This document shows, in pieces, positions 35,422 through 44,760 of a DNA stretch of 64,000 bases. Under the pieces are notes generated by a model. The model searched no databases. It worked only from the letters and a program-made list of their open reading frames with translations, and had not been told where the DNA came from. The position numbers and the translations under genes are program-made. This DNA is from an uncultured Bacteroidaceae bacterium (lineage in GTDB: Bacteria; Bacteroidota; Bacteroidia; Bacteroidales; Bacteroidaceae), in the NCBI GenBank assembly GCA_905233765.1, contig CAJOCU010000008.1, forward strand, positions 38,978 through 102,977. The letters run 5' to 3'. The first letter of the stretch is position 1; each line of letters begins with the position of its first letter.

Positions 35422-37030
35422 TCATTCTTCTCCTTCATTGCGCCAGCTACTCCCCTCCCTGACGGGAGGGGTCTGGGTGTGGGTCTTTTTGTTCACTTTT
35501 GTTTCTTGCTCCCACACCCCCTCAAGCATCCCCGCCTCCTTCACCGATACGAGCGATTCGCTGGCCTTATACCCCGACTACCGCGATGTGGTGGTGCCGC
35601 CGAACATCGCCCCGCTGAATTTCATGGTGACTGATGAGGCTGCCACGGAGTTCGTGGCAAAGGTGGGCGAGATGGTCTGTGGCGCCTCGGACGACGGTAA
35701 GTTTGAGCTGGACAGCACTGCGTGGCGCAACCTTCTAACGGATGCTCGCGGCAAGGACGTGAGCGTGGAGGTCTATGCCCATCGCCCTGCGGGGTGGGTC
35801 AGGTATCGCCCTTACACCTTCAGCGTGGCCGAGGAGGAGATAGACCCCTACCTCAGCTATCGCCTCATTGAACCTGGCTATGAGCTCTATCGGCAGCTGG
35901 GACTCTACCAGCGCAACCTCACGAACTTCGACGAAGCTGTCATCTATGAGAACAACCGCAGCTTCGAGGACAATGAGAACCACTGCATCAACTGCCACAA
36001 CTATCAGGCCTACGACACCCGACACATGCTCTTCCACGTGCGCGCAGCCCACGGTGGAACGGTGATTGTCGAGGGCGACAAGGCCCATAAGATTGCCATC
36101 AAACACGACAGCATCCTGGGCGCCGGCGTCTATCCCAGCTGGCATCCCACCCTGCCACTGGTGGCTTTCTCGTCGAACAAGACAGGGCAGGTGTTCCACA
36201 TGAAGCATGCAGAGAAGATAGAGGTGCTGGACGAGGCCTCGGACCTGATCCTCTACGACGTGGAGAAGAACACCGTGCAGAACATCCTACGCTCCGATGA
36301 CCAGTTGGAGACCTTCCCCTGTTGGTCGCCCGACGGTCGCCGGCTCTACTACTGCTCGGCGAAGATGCCCGCAGCCCTGCTGGAGAACTATGTCACAGAG
36401 GCGATGGTGATGCGCTATGACAGCCTGCTCTATAACATCTACTGCCTTGACTTCGACCCCGCCACTCGACGCTTCAGCGCCCCACAGCTGGTGCTGGATG
36501 CTGCTGCGATGGGCAAGAGTGCCTCTGTGCCGCGTATCAGCCCCGATGGTCGCTACCTGCTCTTCACGCTGGGCGACTACGGGCAATTCCATATTTGGCA
36601 CCATAGTGCCGACCTATGGATGCTGGATTTGCAGGATTTACCACCAATGGTAAACACGTTTACCACCGATGGTAAACCCGTTTACCATGCATGGGAAACC
36701 CCAGAAGATCTTTATCCTCTGACCGAAGCGAACAGTTCCGATGCCGATAGCTACCACGGCTGGTCGTCCAACGGCCGCTGGATAGCCTTTGCCAGCCGGC
36801 GCGACGATGGCAACTTCTCGCGTGTGTACATTTCTTATTTCGACCGCAAGGGCCGCGCACACCGTGCCTTCCTGCTGCCGCAGCGCGACCCGGAGTACAA
36901 CGTGCTGCTCCTAAAGAGCTACAATGTGCCTGAGCTGACGTGCTCGGCCCTCAGTGTCACTACCGAGGAACTCAATCATGTGGTGCTCCACACCGATGCC
37001 GAGACGGCCACATTCCTCCCCGCCGAATAA
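35414..37030 (+). CDS. Lipoprotein with CxxCH haem motif and TolB-like beta-propeller
   Basis: The 538-residue protein has a lipoprotein signal peptide ending in the lipobox-like FVSC (Cys about 32). An N-terminal domain carries CINCH (about residues 193-197), a c-type haem attachment motif. A PD40/TolB-type propeller follows, with repeats such as PSWHPTLPLVAFSS, PCWSPDGRRLYY and PRISPDGRYLLF. The role is unknown; periplasmic or surface electron transfer or redox sensing is possible. The signal-peptide h-region (GGVWVWVFLF) is encoded by a GC-rich palindromic repeat, and three small palindromes (36637-36699) lie in frame in the propeller. It pairs with the DUF6057 gene 58 bases upstream. Confidence 0.85.
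   Translation: MSNHSSPSLRQLLPSLTGGVWVWVFLFTFVSCSHTPSSIPASFTDTSDSLALYPDYRDVVVPPNIAPLNFMVTDEAATEFVAKVGEMVCGASDDGKFELDSTAWRNLLTDARGKDVSVEVYAHRPAGWVRYRPYTFSVAEEEIDPYLSYRLIEPGYELYRQLGLYQRNLTNFDEAVIYENNRSFEDNENHCINCHNYQAYDTRHMLFHVRAAHGGTVIVEGDKAHKIAIKHDSILGAGVYPSWHPTLPLVAFSSNKTGQVFHMKHAEKIEVLDEASDLILYDVEKNTVQNILRSDDQLETFPCWSPDGRRLYYCSAKMPAALLENYVTEAMVMRYDSLLYNIYCLDFDPATRRFSAPQLVLDAAAMGKSASVPRISPDGRYLLFTLGDYGQFHIWHHSADLWMLDLQDLPPMVNTFTTDGKPVYHAWETPEDLYPLTEANSSDADSYHGWSSNGRWIAFASRRDDGNFSRVYISYFDRKGRAHRAFLLPQRDPEYNVLLLKSYNVPELTCSALSVTTEELNHVVLHTDAETATFLPAE
35444..35487. repeat. GC-rich palindromic repeat, copy C, in a signal-peptide region
   Basis: CCCCTCCCT and GGGAGGGG arms flank a short loop and are followed by TCTGGGTGTGGGTCTT. 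The sequence closely matches copy A read from the minus strand. It encodes LPSLTGGVWVWVF of the lipoprotein signal peptide. Confidence 0.85.
36637..36699. repeat. Three tandem 18-20 bp palindromes inside a propeller gene
   Basis: Three consecutive palindromes with GTTTACCA and TGGTAAAC half-sites (36637-36655, 36658-36677, 36680-36699) are separated by ACG/CCG-type spacers. The third has one mismatch. The frame is open through all of them. Confidence 0.8.
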
Positions 37031-37104
37031 GCACTTCGCGCAATGAAATGAGCCCAAAGGGTGATTTTTTGCTCGCGGGTGCGCGTGGGTACATCTTTTT
37101 TTTG

Positions 37105-37112
37105 TACTTTTG
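37105..37112 (+). promoter_or_regulatory. -7 box for the CoA-transferase gene
   Basis: TACTTTTG matches TAnnTTTG; the ATG is 43 bases downstream. The 124-base gap shows nothing else. Confidence 0.65.
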
Positions 37113-37154
37113 CGGCGTAAAAGCAAAACAAGGACATAAAAAGATATTTCTAAG

Positions 37155-38649
37155 ATGATCAAACGCATCCAAGCTGCCGAAGCCGCAGCCATGATTGAGA
37201 ACGGCCACACGCTGGGCCTCTCGGGCTTCACTCCTGCCGGCGTGCCCAAGTGTGTCACCGCCGAGGTAGCTAAGAAGGCTCACGCGGAGCACGAAGCCGG
37301 CCGCCCCTTCAAGGTGAACATCCTGACAGGAGCCAGCACTGGTCAGAGCTGCGATGGTATGTTGGCCAACGAGCAGGCCATCGGTCTGCGCGCCCCCTAT
37401 ACCACCAACCCCGACTTCCGCAAGCACGTCAACCTCAACGAGATCAGCTACACCGACCTCAACCTCAGCAATATGGCCACCCAGATGCGCCAGGGCTACC
37501 TGGGGCATCATCGAGGCTTGCGACGTGGAGATCCACGGCTCCAAGGCCCACATCTTCCTCACCGCCGCCGGTGGTATCAGCCCCACCGTCTGCCGTATGG
37601 CCAAGCGTGGCATCTTCGTGGAGCTCAACGCCTTCCACAGCCCCAAGAGCAAGGGCCTGCACGATGTCTATGAGATCGAATACCACCCCTACCGCACGCC
37701 CATTAACATCACCAAGCCCAGCGATCGCATCGGCAAGCCCTACGTAGAGGTGGACGCTGACCGCATCATGGGTATCATCGAGTGCAACATCCCCGATGAG
37801 GCGCGTGCCTTCAAGGATCCAGATCCCATCACGACGAAGATAGGTCAGAACGTGGCTGACTTCCTCGTTCAGAATATGCGCGAGGGCAAGATACCTCCCA
37901 CGTTCCTGAACCTGCAGAGTGGCGTGGGCAGCGGTGCCAACGCTGTGTTGGGAGCCTTAGGTCACAGCACAGAGGTGCCCAACTTCAACATCTACACCGA
38001 GGTCATCCAGGATGCCCCCATCCAGCTGATGCGCGAGGGTCGTGTGCTCAGCGCCAGCGCCTGCTCGCTGACCGTGACGAACGAGTGTCTGACGGGCATC
38101 TATGATGATATGGATTTCTTCAAGGACAAGCTCGTGCTGCGTCCCTCCGAGATCTCCAACAACCCCGAGGTCATCGCCCGCATCGGCGTCTGCTCCCTGA
38201 ACACCGCCATCGAGGCTGACATCTACGGCCATGTGAACAGCACGAAGATCTGCGGTACGAAGATGATGAACGGCATCGGCGGCTCGGCAGACTTCACGTG
38301 CAACAGCTACCTGAGTATCTTCACCTGCGGCTCCACCACCAAGGGCGGCGCTATCTCCAGCATCGTTCCCTTCGCCAGCCACATCGACCACACCAGCCAC
38401 TTCGTAGATGCTGTCATCACCGAGTACGGCGTGGCAGACCTGCGTGGCAAGTGCGCAATGGAAAAGGCCGAGGAGCTCATCAAGGTGGCTCACCCCGACT
38501 ACCAGCCCCTGTTGCGTGACTACCTCAAGTATGCCGAGAAGTTCAGCGGCCACACACACCACTGCCTCAGCGCAGCCTTCGCCATGCACGACACGTTCCT
38601 GCGCAAGGGTGATATGCGTCTGACCGACTTGGCCGAGTACGTGAAGTAA
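37155..38649 (+). pseudogene. Succinate/acetate CoA-transferase (acetyl-CoA hydrolase family), frameshifted
   Basis: The two halves together make one full-length family protein of about 498 residues that moves CoA between succinate and acetate or propionate in fermentation. Residues 1-117 are in one frame and the rest in the next. The switch is at a GGGG run (37502-37505) where GGG would restore YLGIIEACDVEIHG. Downstream, IYTEVIQD holds the likely catalytic Glu (about 282), and GIGGSADF and TEYGVADLRGK are conserved. All other codons are intact and there is no second lesion. A recent mutation or a sequencing or assembly error are both possible. It has its own promoter and is followed by nagB. 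Confidence 0.88.
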
Positions 38650-38657
38650 ATGATCTC

Positions 38658-38685
38658 TAAACGCTAAACGTTAAACGTTAAACGA
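38658..38685. repeat. Heptanucleotide array upstream of nagB
   Basis: Four 7-base units (TAAACGC, TAAACGT twice, TAAACGA) fill most of the gap before nagB and lie in its likely mRNA leader. Confidence 0.85.
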
Positions 38686-38701
38686 AATACCATTTTTAAC
38701 T

Positions 38702-39493
38702 ATGCGAGTAATTATTGAACCAGATTACGCGAACTTATCGCGTTGGGCTGCAGAATATGTCGCAGCTCGCATCAACGAAGCAAAGCCCACGGCTGAGAAA
38801 CCCTTCAAGCTGGGATGCCCCACGGGATCCTCACCCCTGGGTCTGTACAAGCACCTCATCGAGCTGAATAAGGCCGGCAAGGTCAGTTTCCAGAATGTCA
38901 TCACCTTCAATATGGATGAGTACGTGGGTCTGCCCGAAGAACACCCCGAGAGCTACCATAGCTTCATGTGGAACAACTTCTTCTCGCACATCGATATCAA
39001 GAAGGAGAACGTGCATATCCTCAACGGCAATGCCAAGGACCTTGCCGCTGAATGTGCTGCTTACGAGAAAGCTATTCAGGATGCCGGCGGCATTGACCTC
39101 TTCATGGGCGGCATCGGTCCCGACGGCCACATCGCCTTCAACGAGCCCTTCAGCTCCCTGCAGAGCCGCACGCGTGTGAAGAGCCTCACCACCGATACCA
39201 TCATCGCCAATAGCCGCTTCTTCGACAACGACGTCAACCAAGTTCCTAAGACGGCGCTCACCGTTGGCGTAGGCACCGTGATGGACGCTAAGGAGGTGCT
39301 CATCGTTGCCAATGGTCATAACAAGGCTCGCGCGCTTGCACACGCCATTGAATTCGGCGTCAGCCAGGAGTGGACCATCAGCGCCCTGCAGATGCACCCC
39401 CATGCCATCATCGTCTGCGACGAGGCAGCCACCGACGAGCTCAAGCATGGCACCTACAAGTACTTTAAGGATATCGAGAAGAATAATCTCTAA
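38702..39493 (+). CDS. nagB: Glucosamine-6-phosphate deaminase
   Basis: Converts glucosamine-6-phosphate to fructose-6-phosphate and ammonia, the last step of amino-sugar catabolism. The 263 residues equal the usual length. Motifs are [12 protein letters not shown] (phosphate loop, about residues 39-50), NMDEYVGL with the catalytic Asp (about 75-82), and [14 protein letters not shown] with the active-site His (about 136-149). It follows the CoA-transferase by 52 bases, filled by a heptanucleotide array, and ends at a bidirectional terminator. GlcNAc released from glycoproteins by secreted enzymes could feed this step. Confidence 0.97.
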   Translation: MRVIIEPDYANLSRWAAEYVAARINEAKPTAEKPFKLGCPTGSSPLGLYKHLIELNKAGKVSFQNVITFNMDEYVGLPEEHPESYHSFMWNNFFSHIDIKKENVHILNGNAKDLAAECAAYEKAIQDAGGIDLFMGGIGPDGHIAFNEPFSSLQSRTRVKSLTTDTIIANSRFFDNDVNQVPKTALTVGVGTVMDAKEVLIVANGHNKARALAHAIEFGVSQEWTISALQMHPHAIIVCDEAATDELKHGTYKYFKDIEKNNL

Positions 39494-39504
39494 TCATCCT
39501 ACTG

Positions 39505-39542
39505 AAAAGAAAAGCCCCGCTGACTAGCGGGGCTTTTCTTTT
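39505..39542. terminator. Bidirectional terminator between nagB and the M16 gene
   Basis: A perfect 17-bp stem around GCCCCGCT/AGCGGGGC has a GACT loop and is flanked by A- and T-tracts on both sides. It can serve the two convergent transcripts. Confidence 0.95.
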
Positions 39543-39554
39543 AGTAGGGGAGGG

Positions 39555-42377
39555 TTAGGATTCGGGTTCCATGACGACTCGGACGCGGTTGCCATTGCTG
39601 AGGATGGTCTTTGCCATCTGCTGAATGTCAGCGGCGCTGATGCCGTTGATGACGGCTTCGTAGTCTTTGGAGGGGTCGAAGTTGCGGTACAGAATGGTGC
39701 TGATGCGTCCCATCCAGTAGCCGTTCTCGCGCTGGTTCTGCGTGAAGGTCTTGAGCATGTATTCCTTGGCCTTGCCGATGCTCTCCTCGGAGGCACCGTT
39801 GGCGGCTACGTCCTCAAGCACATCCTGCACAATCTGGAGGCAGGTGTCTGTCATCTCAGGCTTCAGGGGGAAGCCGCTCTGGAGAACGTAGTAGGTCTTG
39901 TCATCAGCGCCGCGTGTGATGTTGCCGCTGGCACTGGTGCTATAGGCTGCGCCGAGCTCCTCGCGGATCTTCTTCAGGTAGGTCTCTGCCACGCAGGTGC
40001 CGAGGATCTCCATGACGGCATCGTTCTTGACGGTGAGCTCGATGGGGCCTGTCCAGACGCTGACGAGGACGCTCTGCGGTGTCTCCATCTTCTTCTGGTA
40101 GCGGTTGGTGACGTCGCCAGAGGCGAAGCGAAGGCCGTTATCCACGGGCGTGTCCTTGCGCTTAACGACGGGCAGTGTGGCCAGATACTGAGCGGAGAGC
40201 TCGCGGATCTGCTGCTCGTTGATGTTACCGATGAAGAGGAAGGTGAAGTCGCTGGCATCGGCGAAGCGGTCAGCATAGATCTCGAGGACGCGGTCGTAGT
40301 TCACCTGATCCACTTCGGCTTCGGTGATGGGCGCCACGAGCGGGTTGTGGTTGAACAGGGTAGCCTGGATGCTGTCGCTGAGGCTCGACATGGGATTCAG
40401 TCGCTTGTTGCGGAGACTCTCGCGGAGGCTGGTGAGGTAAGCACCCACAGCATCCGTGTCTTTCGTGCGCGGCTGGAAGTAGAGGTAGATGAGCTCAAAC
40501 AGCGTCTGGATGTCCTTCTTGCCGCTCTGACCACCCATGGTTTCCTGACGTCCATTGACACCGGCGTGAGCACTCACCTGCTTGCCAGCGAGGGCTTTGT
40601 TCAGTTCCACCTGCGTGAAGCCGCCGAGCGTGCTGCGACCCATGAGGGCATCAAAGACGCCCAGATTGATACGCTCCTTGAGGCCGTAGCGGGCGGTACC
40701 ACCGTCACTCCACGCCGTCATACGGATTTCGTCGTCCTTGAAGTCGGTCTCCTTCATCACCACCTTTACTCCGTTGCTGAGGGTGAGAATCTTGGAGTCA
40801 CAGGGACCGGCTTCCTCCTTCTTCACCTTGCCGGGCTTCGGCAGGGTTGCAATCAGGGGACCGGTCTTCACGTTATCAACCCATGCCTCGAGCTGCATCT
40901 GCTGTGCGGCGTGGATGGCATCGAGGAGCGCTTGCTCGGTGGGAATCTCCAGGCCTTCCTTCTCAGGGTTCAGGGAGAGTACCACGAGGTTCGTGTCTGT
41001 GCGGTTAATGAGCTGCTGCAGCGTCATGTTGTAGGCCTGAACGGGAATATTCGGCATCAGTTGCTGCATGAACTGGTACTCCACCTCGATGCCAGGGATG
41101 GGCTCGTTGTCGAGGAAGGAACGGTAGTACTCGTGGGCGTAGTTGATGGACTTCTGCTTCTCGCGGTTGTTGTAGAGACGTTCTATATTGCTGAGGGTCT
41201 CGGCAACAGCACGGTCGATCTCACCCTTCGTGAAGCCAAACTGGTCGGCACGATAGACTTCGGCCATCACAGCTTGCACGGCTTCCTCGACGAGCCCTTC
41301 CTTGGGATATACCTCGATATTGAAAGCACCCGTCACCTTGCTGGAGAGCAGGAAGCGGCCATCGTCAATGCTAGCACCCTTGAAGGGACAGTCGGGCTTC
41401 AGGGACAGCTCGTGCAGGCGCTGGTTGAGGACACTGCAGCTGATGTTCTTGATGGCTTCAGAGATATAGATAGCGTAGGTGTTGCGGAGGCTGTCGGGCA
41501 CGGCTTCGTGCTTGAGGGAAATCATCACGACCTGCGAAGTCACCTCGGGGTCTTTGTCGCTCACGACGATGGCCTCGGTGTTGTCGGGGACGCTGTAGAA
41601 CTCGCGCTTGGCAACGGGCTGCTGCACGGTGATGGGAGCGAAGAGGTTCTTGATCTTGCCCTCAATCTGATCCACATCAATGTCACCCACGACGATGATG
41701 CCTTGGAGGTCAGGGCGATACCACTTGTGGTAGTAGGCGCGCAGCGTGTCGTAGGGGCACTTATCAACGACCTCCATCAAGCCGATGGGGAAGCGACGGC
41801 CATAGCGGCAGTCGGACATCAGCTTCTCGAGGTGACGGACGAGGATACGGGTGAAACCGGTGTTGCGCATACGCCATTCGCCATGAATGACGCCACGTTC
41901 CTTGTCGATTTCCTTTCCATCGAGGGTCAGGTCGTGGCTCCAGTCATGCAGGATGAGCAGGCAGGAGTCGATGGCACCTTCGCGCGCGGGTACATTATCT
42001 ATATTATAGACTGTTTCCTCGACGCTGGTGTAGGCGTTGAGCTGTTCGCCGAACTTCACACCGATGCTCTCCAGGTAGTCCACAATGGAGCTATCGGGGA
42101 AGTGGGTGGTGCCGTTGAAGCACATGTGCTCGAGGAAGTGGGCGAGACCGCGCTGGCTCTCCTCCTCCTGGATGGAGCCCACCTTCTGTGCGATGTAGAA
42201 GAACGCTTGGTTCTGGGGCTCTTCGTTGTGACGGATGTAATAGGTGAGGCCGTTGTCCAAACGACCGATCTTCACCTTGGGATCTACGGGCATTGGCTGC
42301 ATCATCTGTTCCATGCCCTGTGCCCATACTGTGGCAGTAGTAGCCATCAGCACGAGTGAAAGAATGATTTTTTTCAT
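39555..42377 (-). CDS. M16 family zinc metallopeptidase
   Basis: A 940-residue pitrilysin-type peptidase with a signal peptide (about 1-19), so periplasmic or surface. The first M16 half carries HFLEH (about residues 81-85) with the two His zinc ligands and catalytic Glu, and a downstream Glu ligand near ETVYN. The second M16 half (from about 500) is non-catalytic, as expected for the clamshell chamber. Length and order are normal for Bacteroidota M16 proteins. The ATG overlaps the folK stop codon (ATGA). It is the last gene of the miaB-to-M16 run. Confidence 0.95.
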   Translation of the reverse strand: MKKIILSLVLMATTATVWAQGMEQMMQPMPVDPKVKIGRLDNGLTYYIRHNEEPQNQAFFYIAQKVGSIQEEESQRGLAHFLEHMCFNGTTHFPDSSIVDYLESIGVKFGEQLNAYTSVEETVYNIDNVPAREGAIDSCLLILHDWSHDLTLDGKEIDKERGVIHGEWRMRNTGFTRILVRHLEKLMSDCRYGRRFPIGLMEVVDKCPYDTLRAYYHKWYRPDLQGIIVVGDIDVDQIEGKIKNLFAPITVQQPVAKREFYSVPDNTEAIVVSDKDPEVTSQVVMISLKHEAVPDSLRNTYAIYISEAIKNISCSVLNQRLHELSLKPDCPFKGASIDDGRFLLSSKVTGAFNIEVYPKEGLVEEAVQAVMAEVYRADQFGFTKGEIDRAVAETLSNIERLYNNREKQKSINYAHEYYRSFLDNEPIPGIEVEYQFMQQLMPNIPVQAYNMTLQQLINRTDTNLVVLSLNPEKEGLEIPTEQALLDAIHAAQQMQLEAWVDNVKTGPLIATLPKPGKVKKEEAGPCDSKILTLSNGVKVVMKETDFKDDEIRMTAWSDGGTARYGLKERINLGVFDALMGRSTLGGFTQVELNKALAGKQVSAHAGVNGRQETMGGQSGKKDIQTLFELIYLYFQPRTKDTDAVGAYLTSLRESLRNKRLNPMSSLSDSIQATLFNHNPLVAPITEAEVDQVNYDRVLEIYADRFADASDFTFLFIGNINEQQIRELSAQYLATLPVVKRKDTPVDNGLRFASGDVTNRYQKKMETPQSVLVSVWTGPIELTVKNDAVMEILGTCVAETYLKKIREELGAAYSTSASGNITRGADDKTYYVLQSGFPLKPEMTDTCLQIVQDVLEDVAANGASEESIGKAKEYMLKTFTQNQRENGYWMGRISTILYRNFDPSKDYEAVINGISAADIQQMAKTILSNGNRVRVVMEPES

Positions 42378-42820
42378 GTAAAGATAGAATGAGTTATAGG
42401 TTTTTGAAGTTGCATTTGTACCTCACGCAGGGGACGCATGACAAAGTCGCGCTCGTGCATGAGGGGATGGGGAATTTTGAGGTCGGGCTCGTCAATGTGG
42501 ACATCGCCATAAAGGAGAATGTCGATGTCGATGAGACGGTCGTGATAGCTGCCGTCGCTCTTCTTCGTGCGGCCCAGCTGTCGCTCGATTTCTTGTGTAA
42601 CCGTCAGCACCTCACGGGGCGTAAGGGTTGTCTTGAACAGCGCAACAGCATTCATGAAACAATGCTCCGAGGTGAATCCCCATGGCTCGGTCTCGATGAA
42701 TGAGGAACAATAGACAAGTCGTCCCACGCGCTGTGCCAGCAGGTTGATGGCCTTCAGCAACAGGGTGTGACGGTCGCCAAGATTGCTGCCTAAGCCTAGG
42801 TAAACATCGAACTCTGTCAT
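42374..42820 (-). CDS. folK: 2-amino-4-hydroxy-6-hydroxymethyldihydropteridine pyrophosphokinase
   Basis: Transfers pyrophosphate from ATP to the pterin in folate synthesis. The 148-residue protein has GLGSNLGDR (about residues 8-16), ETEPWG, the metal-binding DRLIDIDILLYGD (about 93-105) and the HPLMHERDFV signature (about 117-126). It follows queA by 28 bases and overlaps the M16 gene by four. Confidence 0.95.
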   Translation of the reverse strand: MTEFDVYLGLGSNLGDRHTLLLKAINLLAQRVGRLVYCSSFIETEPWGFTSEHCFMNAVALFKTTLTPREVLTVTQEIERQLGRTKKSDGSYHDRLIDIDILLYGDVHIDEPDLKIPHPLMHERDFVMRPLREVQMQLQKPITHSIFT

Positions 42821-42848
42821 GGATTATCAGTCGTTTAAGGTTTAATGC

Positions 42849-43913
42849 TTAGTCATTGAGGATGAGCATGGCATCGCCATAGGTGCCGAACCGATACCGA
42901 TGGTCGCGCACAGCTTCCTTGTAGCCTTTCATGACGAGGTCATAGCCGCCATAGGCGCAGGTGAGCATGAGCAGGGTGGAGTAGGGCAGATAGAAGTTTG
43001 CCACCATCGCTGTTGCCAGACCGAAATTGTATGGGGGATAGATGAATTTGTTGGTCCACCCGTCGAACTCCTTCAGGTACATATCAGCGCCGATGGCCGT
43101 TTCCAGTGTGCGCTGCACGGTAGTGCCAACAGCACAAATCCTGTGCCCGTTCTCCTTGGCTTTATTGACGATGCGGCAAGCCTCGGCCCCCACATGAATC
43201 TCTTCGCTTTCCATTTTGTGCTTCGAGAGATCTTCGACATCAATATCGCGGAAGTTACCCAGACCGCAGTGCATCGTGATGTAAGCCATCTCGATACCTT
43301 TGATTTCCATGCGTTTCATGAGGTTCTTGGAGAAATGCAGACCTGAGGTGGGAGCTGTGACGGCGCCTTCGTTTTTGGCGAACACGCACTGGAAGTTCTC
43401 GATGTCCTCGGGGGTGGCCTTGCGCGTAATCATCTGACGGGGCAGGGGAGCCTCGCCGAGCGCGTAGAGGGCTTCCTTGAACTCTTCGTGCGGACCGTCG
43501 TAGAGGAAACGTAGCGTACGACCGCGACTGGTGGTGTTGTCAATGACTTCTGCCACCATGCTTTCATCCTCGCCAAAGTAGAGTTTGTTGCCGATGCGTA
43601 TTTTGCGGGCAGGCTCCACAAGGACGTCCCACAGACGCAGCTCAGCGTTGAGCTCGCGCAACAGGAATACTTCGATCTTTGCACCCGTCTTCTCCTTGTT
43701 GCCTTCGAGGCGTGCGGGGAACACCTTCGTGTCGTTGAAGACGAAAACATCCTGGTCGTCGAAGTAGTCAAGAATATCATAGAAATGGTCGCGATGTTCA
43801 ATGACACCACTCTTGGTGTGGAGCACCATCAAGCGGCAGTCGTCGCGGAAAGGGGTCGGTTCCTGAGCGATGCGCTCAGCGTCGAGCTTAAATTTGAATT
43901 GGGATAACTTCAT
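42849..43913 (-). CDS. queA: S-adenosylmethionine:tRNA ribosyltransferase-isomerase
   Basis: Adds the ribosyl part of SAM to 7-aminomethyl-7-deazaguanine in tRNA to make epoxyqueuosine. The 354 residues cover the whole family. Conserved stretches include [13 protein letters not shown] (about residues 57-69), APTSGLHFS (about 188-196), [11 protein letters not shown] (about 214-224) and [11 protein letters not shown] (about 263-273). It follows truB by 34 bases, a gap with a short 9-base duplication (ATAGGTCTT). Confidence 0.97.
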   Translation of the reverse strand: MKLSQFKFKLDAERIAQEPTPFRDDCRLMVLHTKSGVIEHRDHFYDILDYFDDQDVFVFNDTKVFPARLEGNKEKTGAKIEVFLLRELNAELRLWDVLVEPARKIRIGNKLYFGEDESMVAEVIDNTTSRGRTLRFLYDGPHEEFKEALYALGEAPLPRQMITRKATPEDIENFQCVFAKNEGAVTAPTSGLHFSKNLMKRMEIKGIEMAYITMHCGLGNFRDIDVEDLSKHKMESEEIHVGAEACRIVNKAKENGHRICAVGTTVQRTLETAIGADMYLKEFDGWTNKFIYPPYNFGLATAMVANFYLPYSTLLMLTCAYGGYDLVMKGYKEAVRDHRYRFGTYGDAMLILND

Positions 43914-43947
43914 ATTATATAGGTCTTATAGGTCTTATGGGCAGTTT

Positions 43948-44760
43948 TCAATTGTCAGTTTCCAGTGTCTGTCCTTCCAGCCATTCGGGAAAGTCTTCCA
44001 TCGTCATGCAGTCCTCCACACGGACATCACCGACGCGCGTGCGACGCAGGGCTGTGAGGTGTGCACCGCTGCCGAGGGCGACGCCGATGTCGCGTGCCAA
44101 CGCACGGATATAGGTCCCTTTGGAACAGACCACGCGGATGGTAATGCTTGGATATGCTTGTCCGTCCGAGGGGGCTTCGGGTGCGGTGAGGAAGGCTTTA
44201 TTGCGCATCCCTGTGCGGGGGATGGCCGTTTGGACCTCGTGGGTCGCAGAACTCGCGAGGTCCAGACTATCATCCACCAATTCGATTTCGTCTATCACGA
44301 GCACTTTGGGCTTCAGCTCCACATCCTTTTCCTTGCGGGCGAGGTCGTAGGCACGCTTGCCATCGACTTTCACGGCAGAGTAGCTGGGCGGGATCTGTTC
44401 GATGCGGCCTAGGAAGGTCTTGAGGACCTGTTCCACTTGCTCTCGTGTGATATGCTCGGTAGGGTAGTAGGCGTCTATCTCATGTTCGAGGTCGAAGCTG
44501 GGCGTGGTTGCGCCCAGACGCAGCGTAGCGACATACTCTTTGGTGTGAGCTTGCAGTTCGTCGATGCGTTTGGTGGCTTTGCCTGTGCAGACAATCATCA
44601 CGCCCGTAGCCAGCGGGTCCAACGTACCCGCGTGTCCCACTTTCAGCTTTTTCGTGCCGAGGCGTTTGCACAGCAGCCATCGCACCTTGTTGACGACGTC
44701 GAATGATGTCCATCGCAAGGGTTTGTCGATATAGAGTATTTCGCCTCCTGCAGGATTCAT
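43948..44760 (-). CDS. truB: tRNA pseudouridine-55 synthase with an inserted segment
   Basis: Makes pseudouridine at position 55 in the T loop of tRNAs. From ATG 44760 the protein has 270 residues, with [11 protein letters not shown] at the start, [13 protein letters not shown] with the catalytic Asp (about residues 42-54), [16 protein letters not shown] and [12 protein letters not shown]. Between [10 protein letters not shown] and [11 protein letters not shown] lie about 38 extra residues encoded by hairpin-rich sequence (44160-44275), not expected from the TruB fold and read in frame. The longer frame to 44853 overlaps uppP and was rejected; ATG 44760 overlaps the uppP stop by four bases. 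Confidence 0.95.
   Translation of the reverse strand: MNPAGGEILYIDKPLRWTSFDVVNKVRWLLCKRLGTKKLKVGHAGTLDPLATGVMIVCTGKATKRIDELQAHTKEYVATLRLGATTPSFDLEHEIDAYYPTEHITREQVEQVLKTFLGRIEQIPPSYSAVKVDGKRAYDLARKEKDVELKPKVLVIDEIELVDDSLDLASSATHEVQTAIPRTGMRNKAFLTAPEAPSDGQAYPSITIRVVCSKGTYIRALARDIGVALGSGAHLTALRRTRVGDVRVEDCMTMEDFPEWLEGQTLETDN
44160..44275. repeat. Hairpin-rich insertion inside truB
   Basis: The segment contains a 9-bp stem (TGGACCTCG 44231-44239 with CGAGGTCCA 44256-44264) and a second short stem around GCATCCC/GGGATGG. It is compositionally distinct and matches the extra residues of this TruB. Exact borders are estimated. Confidence 0.6.

Noticed and set aside
37354..37520. Separate start for the second CoA-transferase frame
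   Set aside because: The residues before the GGGG run are low-complexity out-of-frame translation; the family sequence resumes only after the frameshift, so it is one broken gene and not two.
38658..38685. Short direct repeats as a possible CRISPR array
   Set aside because: Units are 7 bases with no spacers, and no cas genes are present.
40347..42359. 670-residue open frame on the plus strand opposite the M16 gene
   Set aside because: It is antisense to a clear peptidase with zinc motif and signal peptide. The frame lacks any family pattern and is a by-product of GC-biased codon use.
42379..42386. TATCTTTA as a -7 box for the M16 gene
   Set aside because: It differs from consensus, lies inside folK and is too close to the ATG; the overlapping genes indicate co-transcription.
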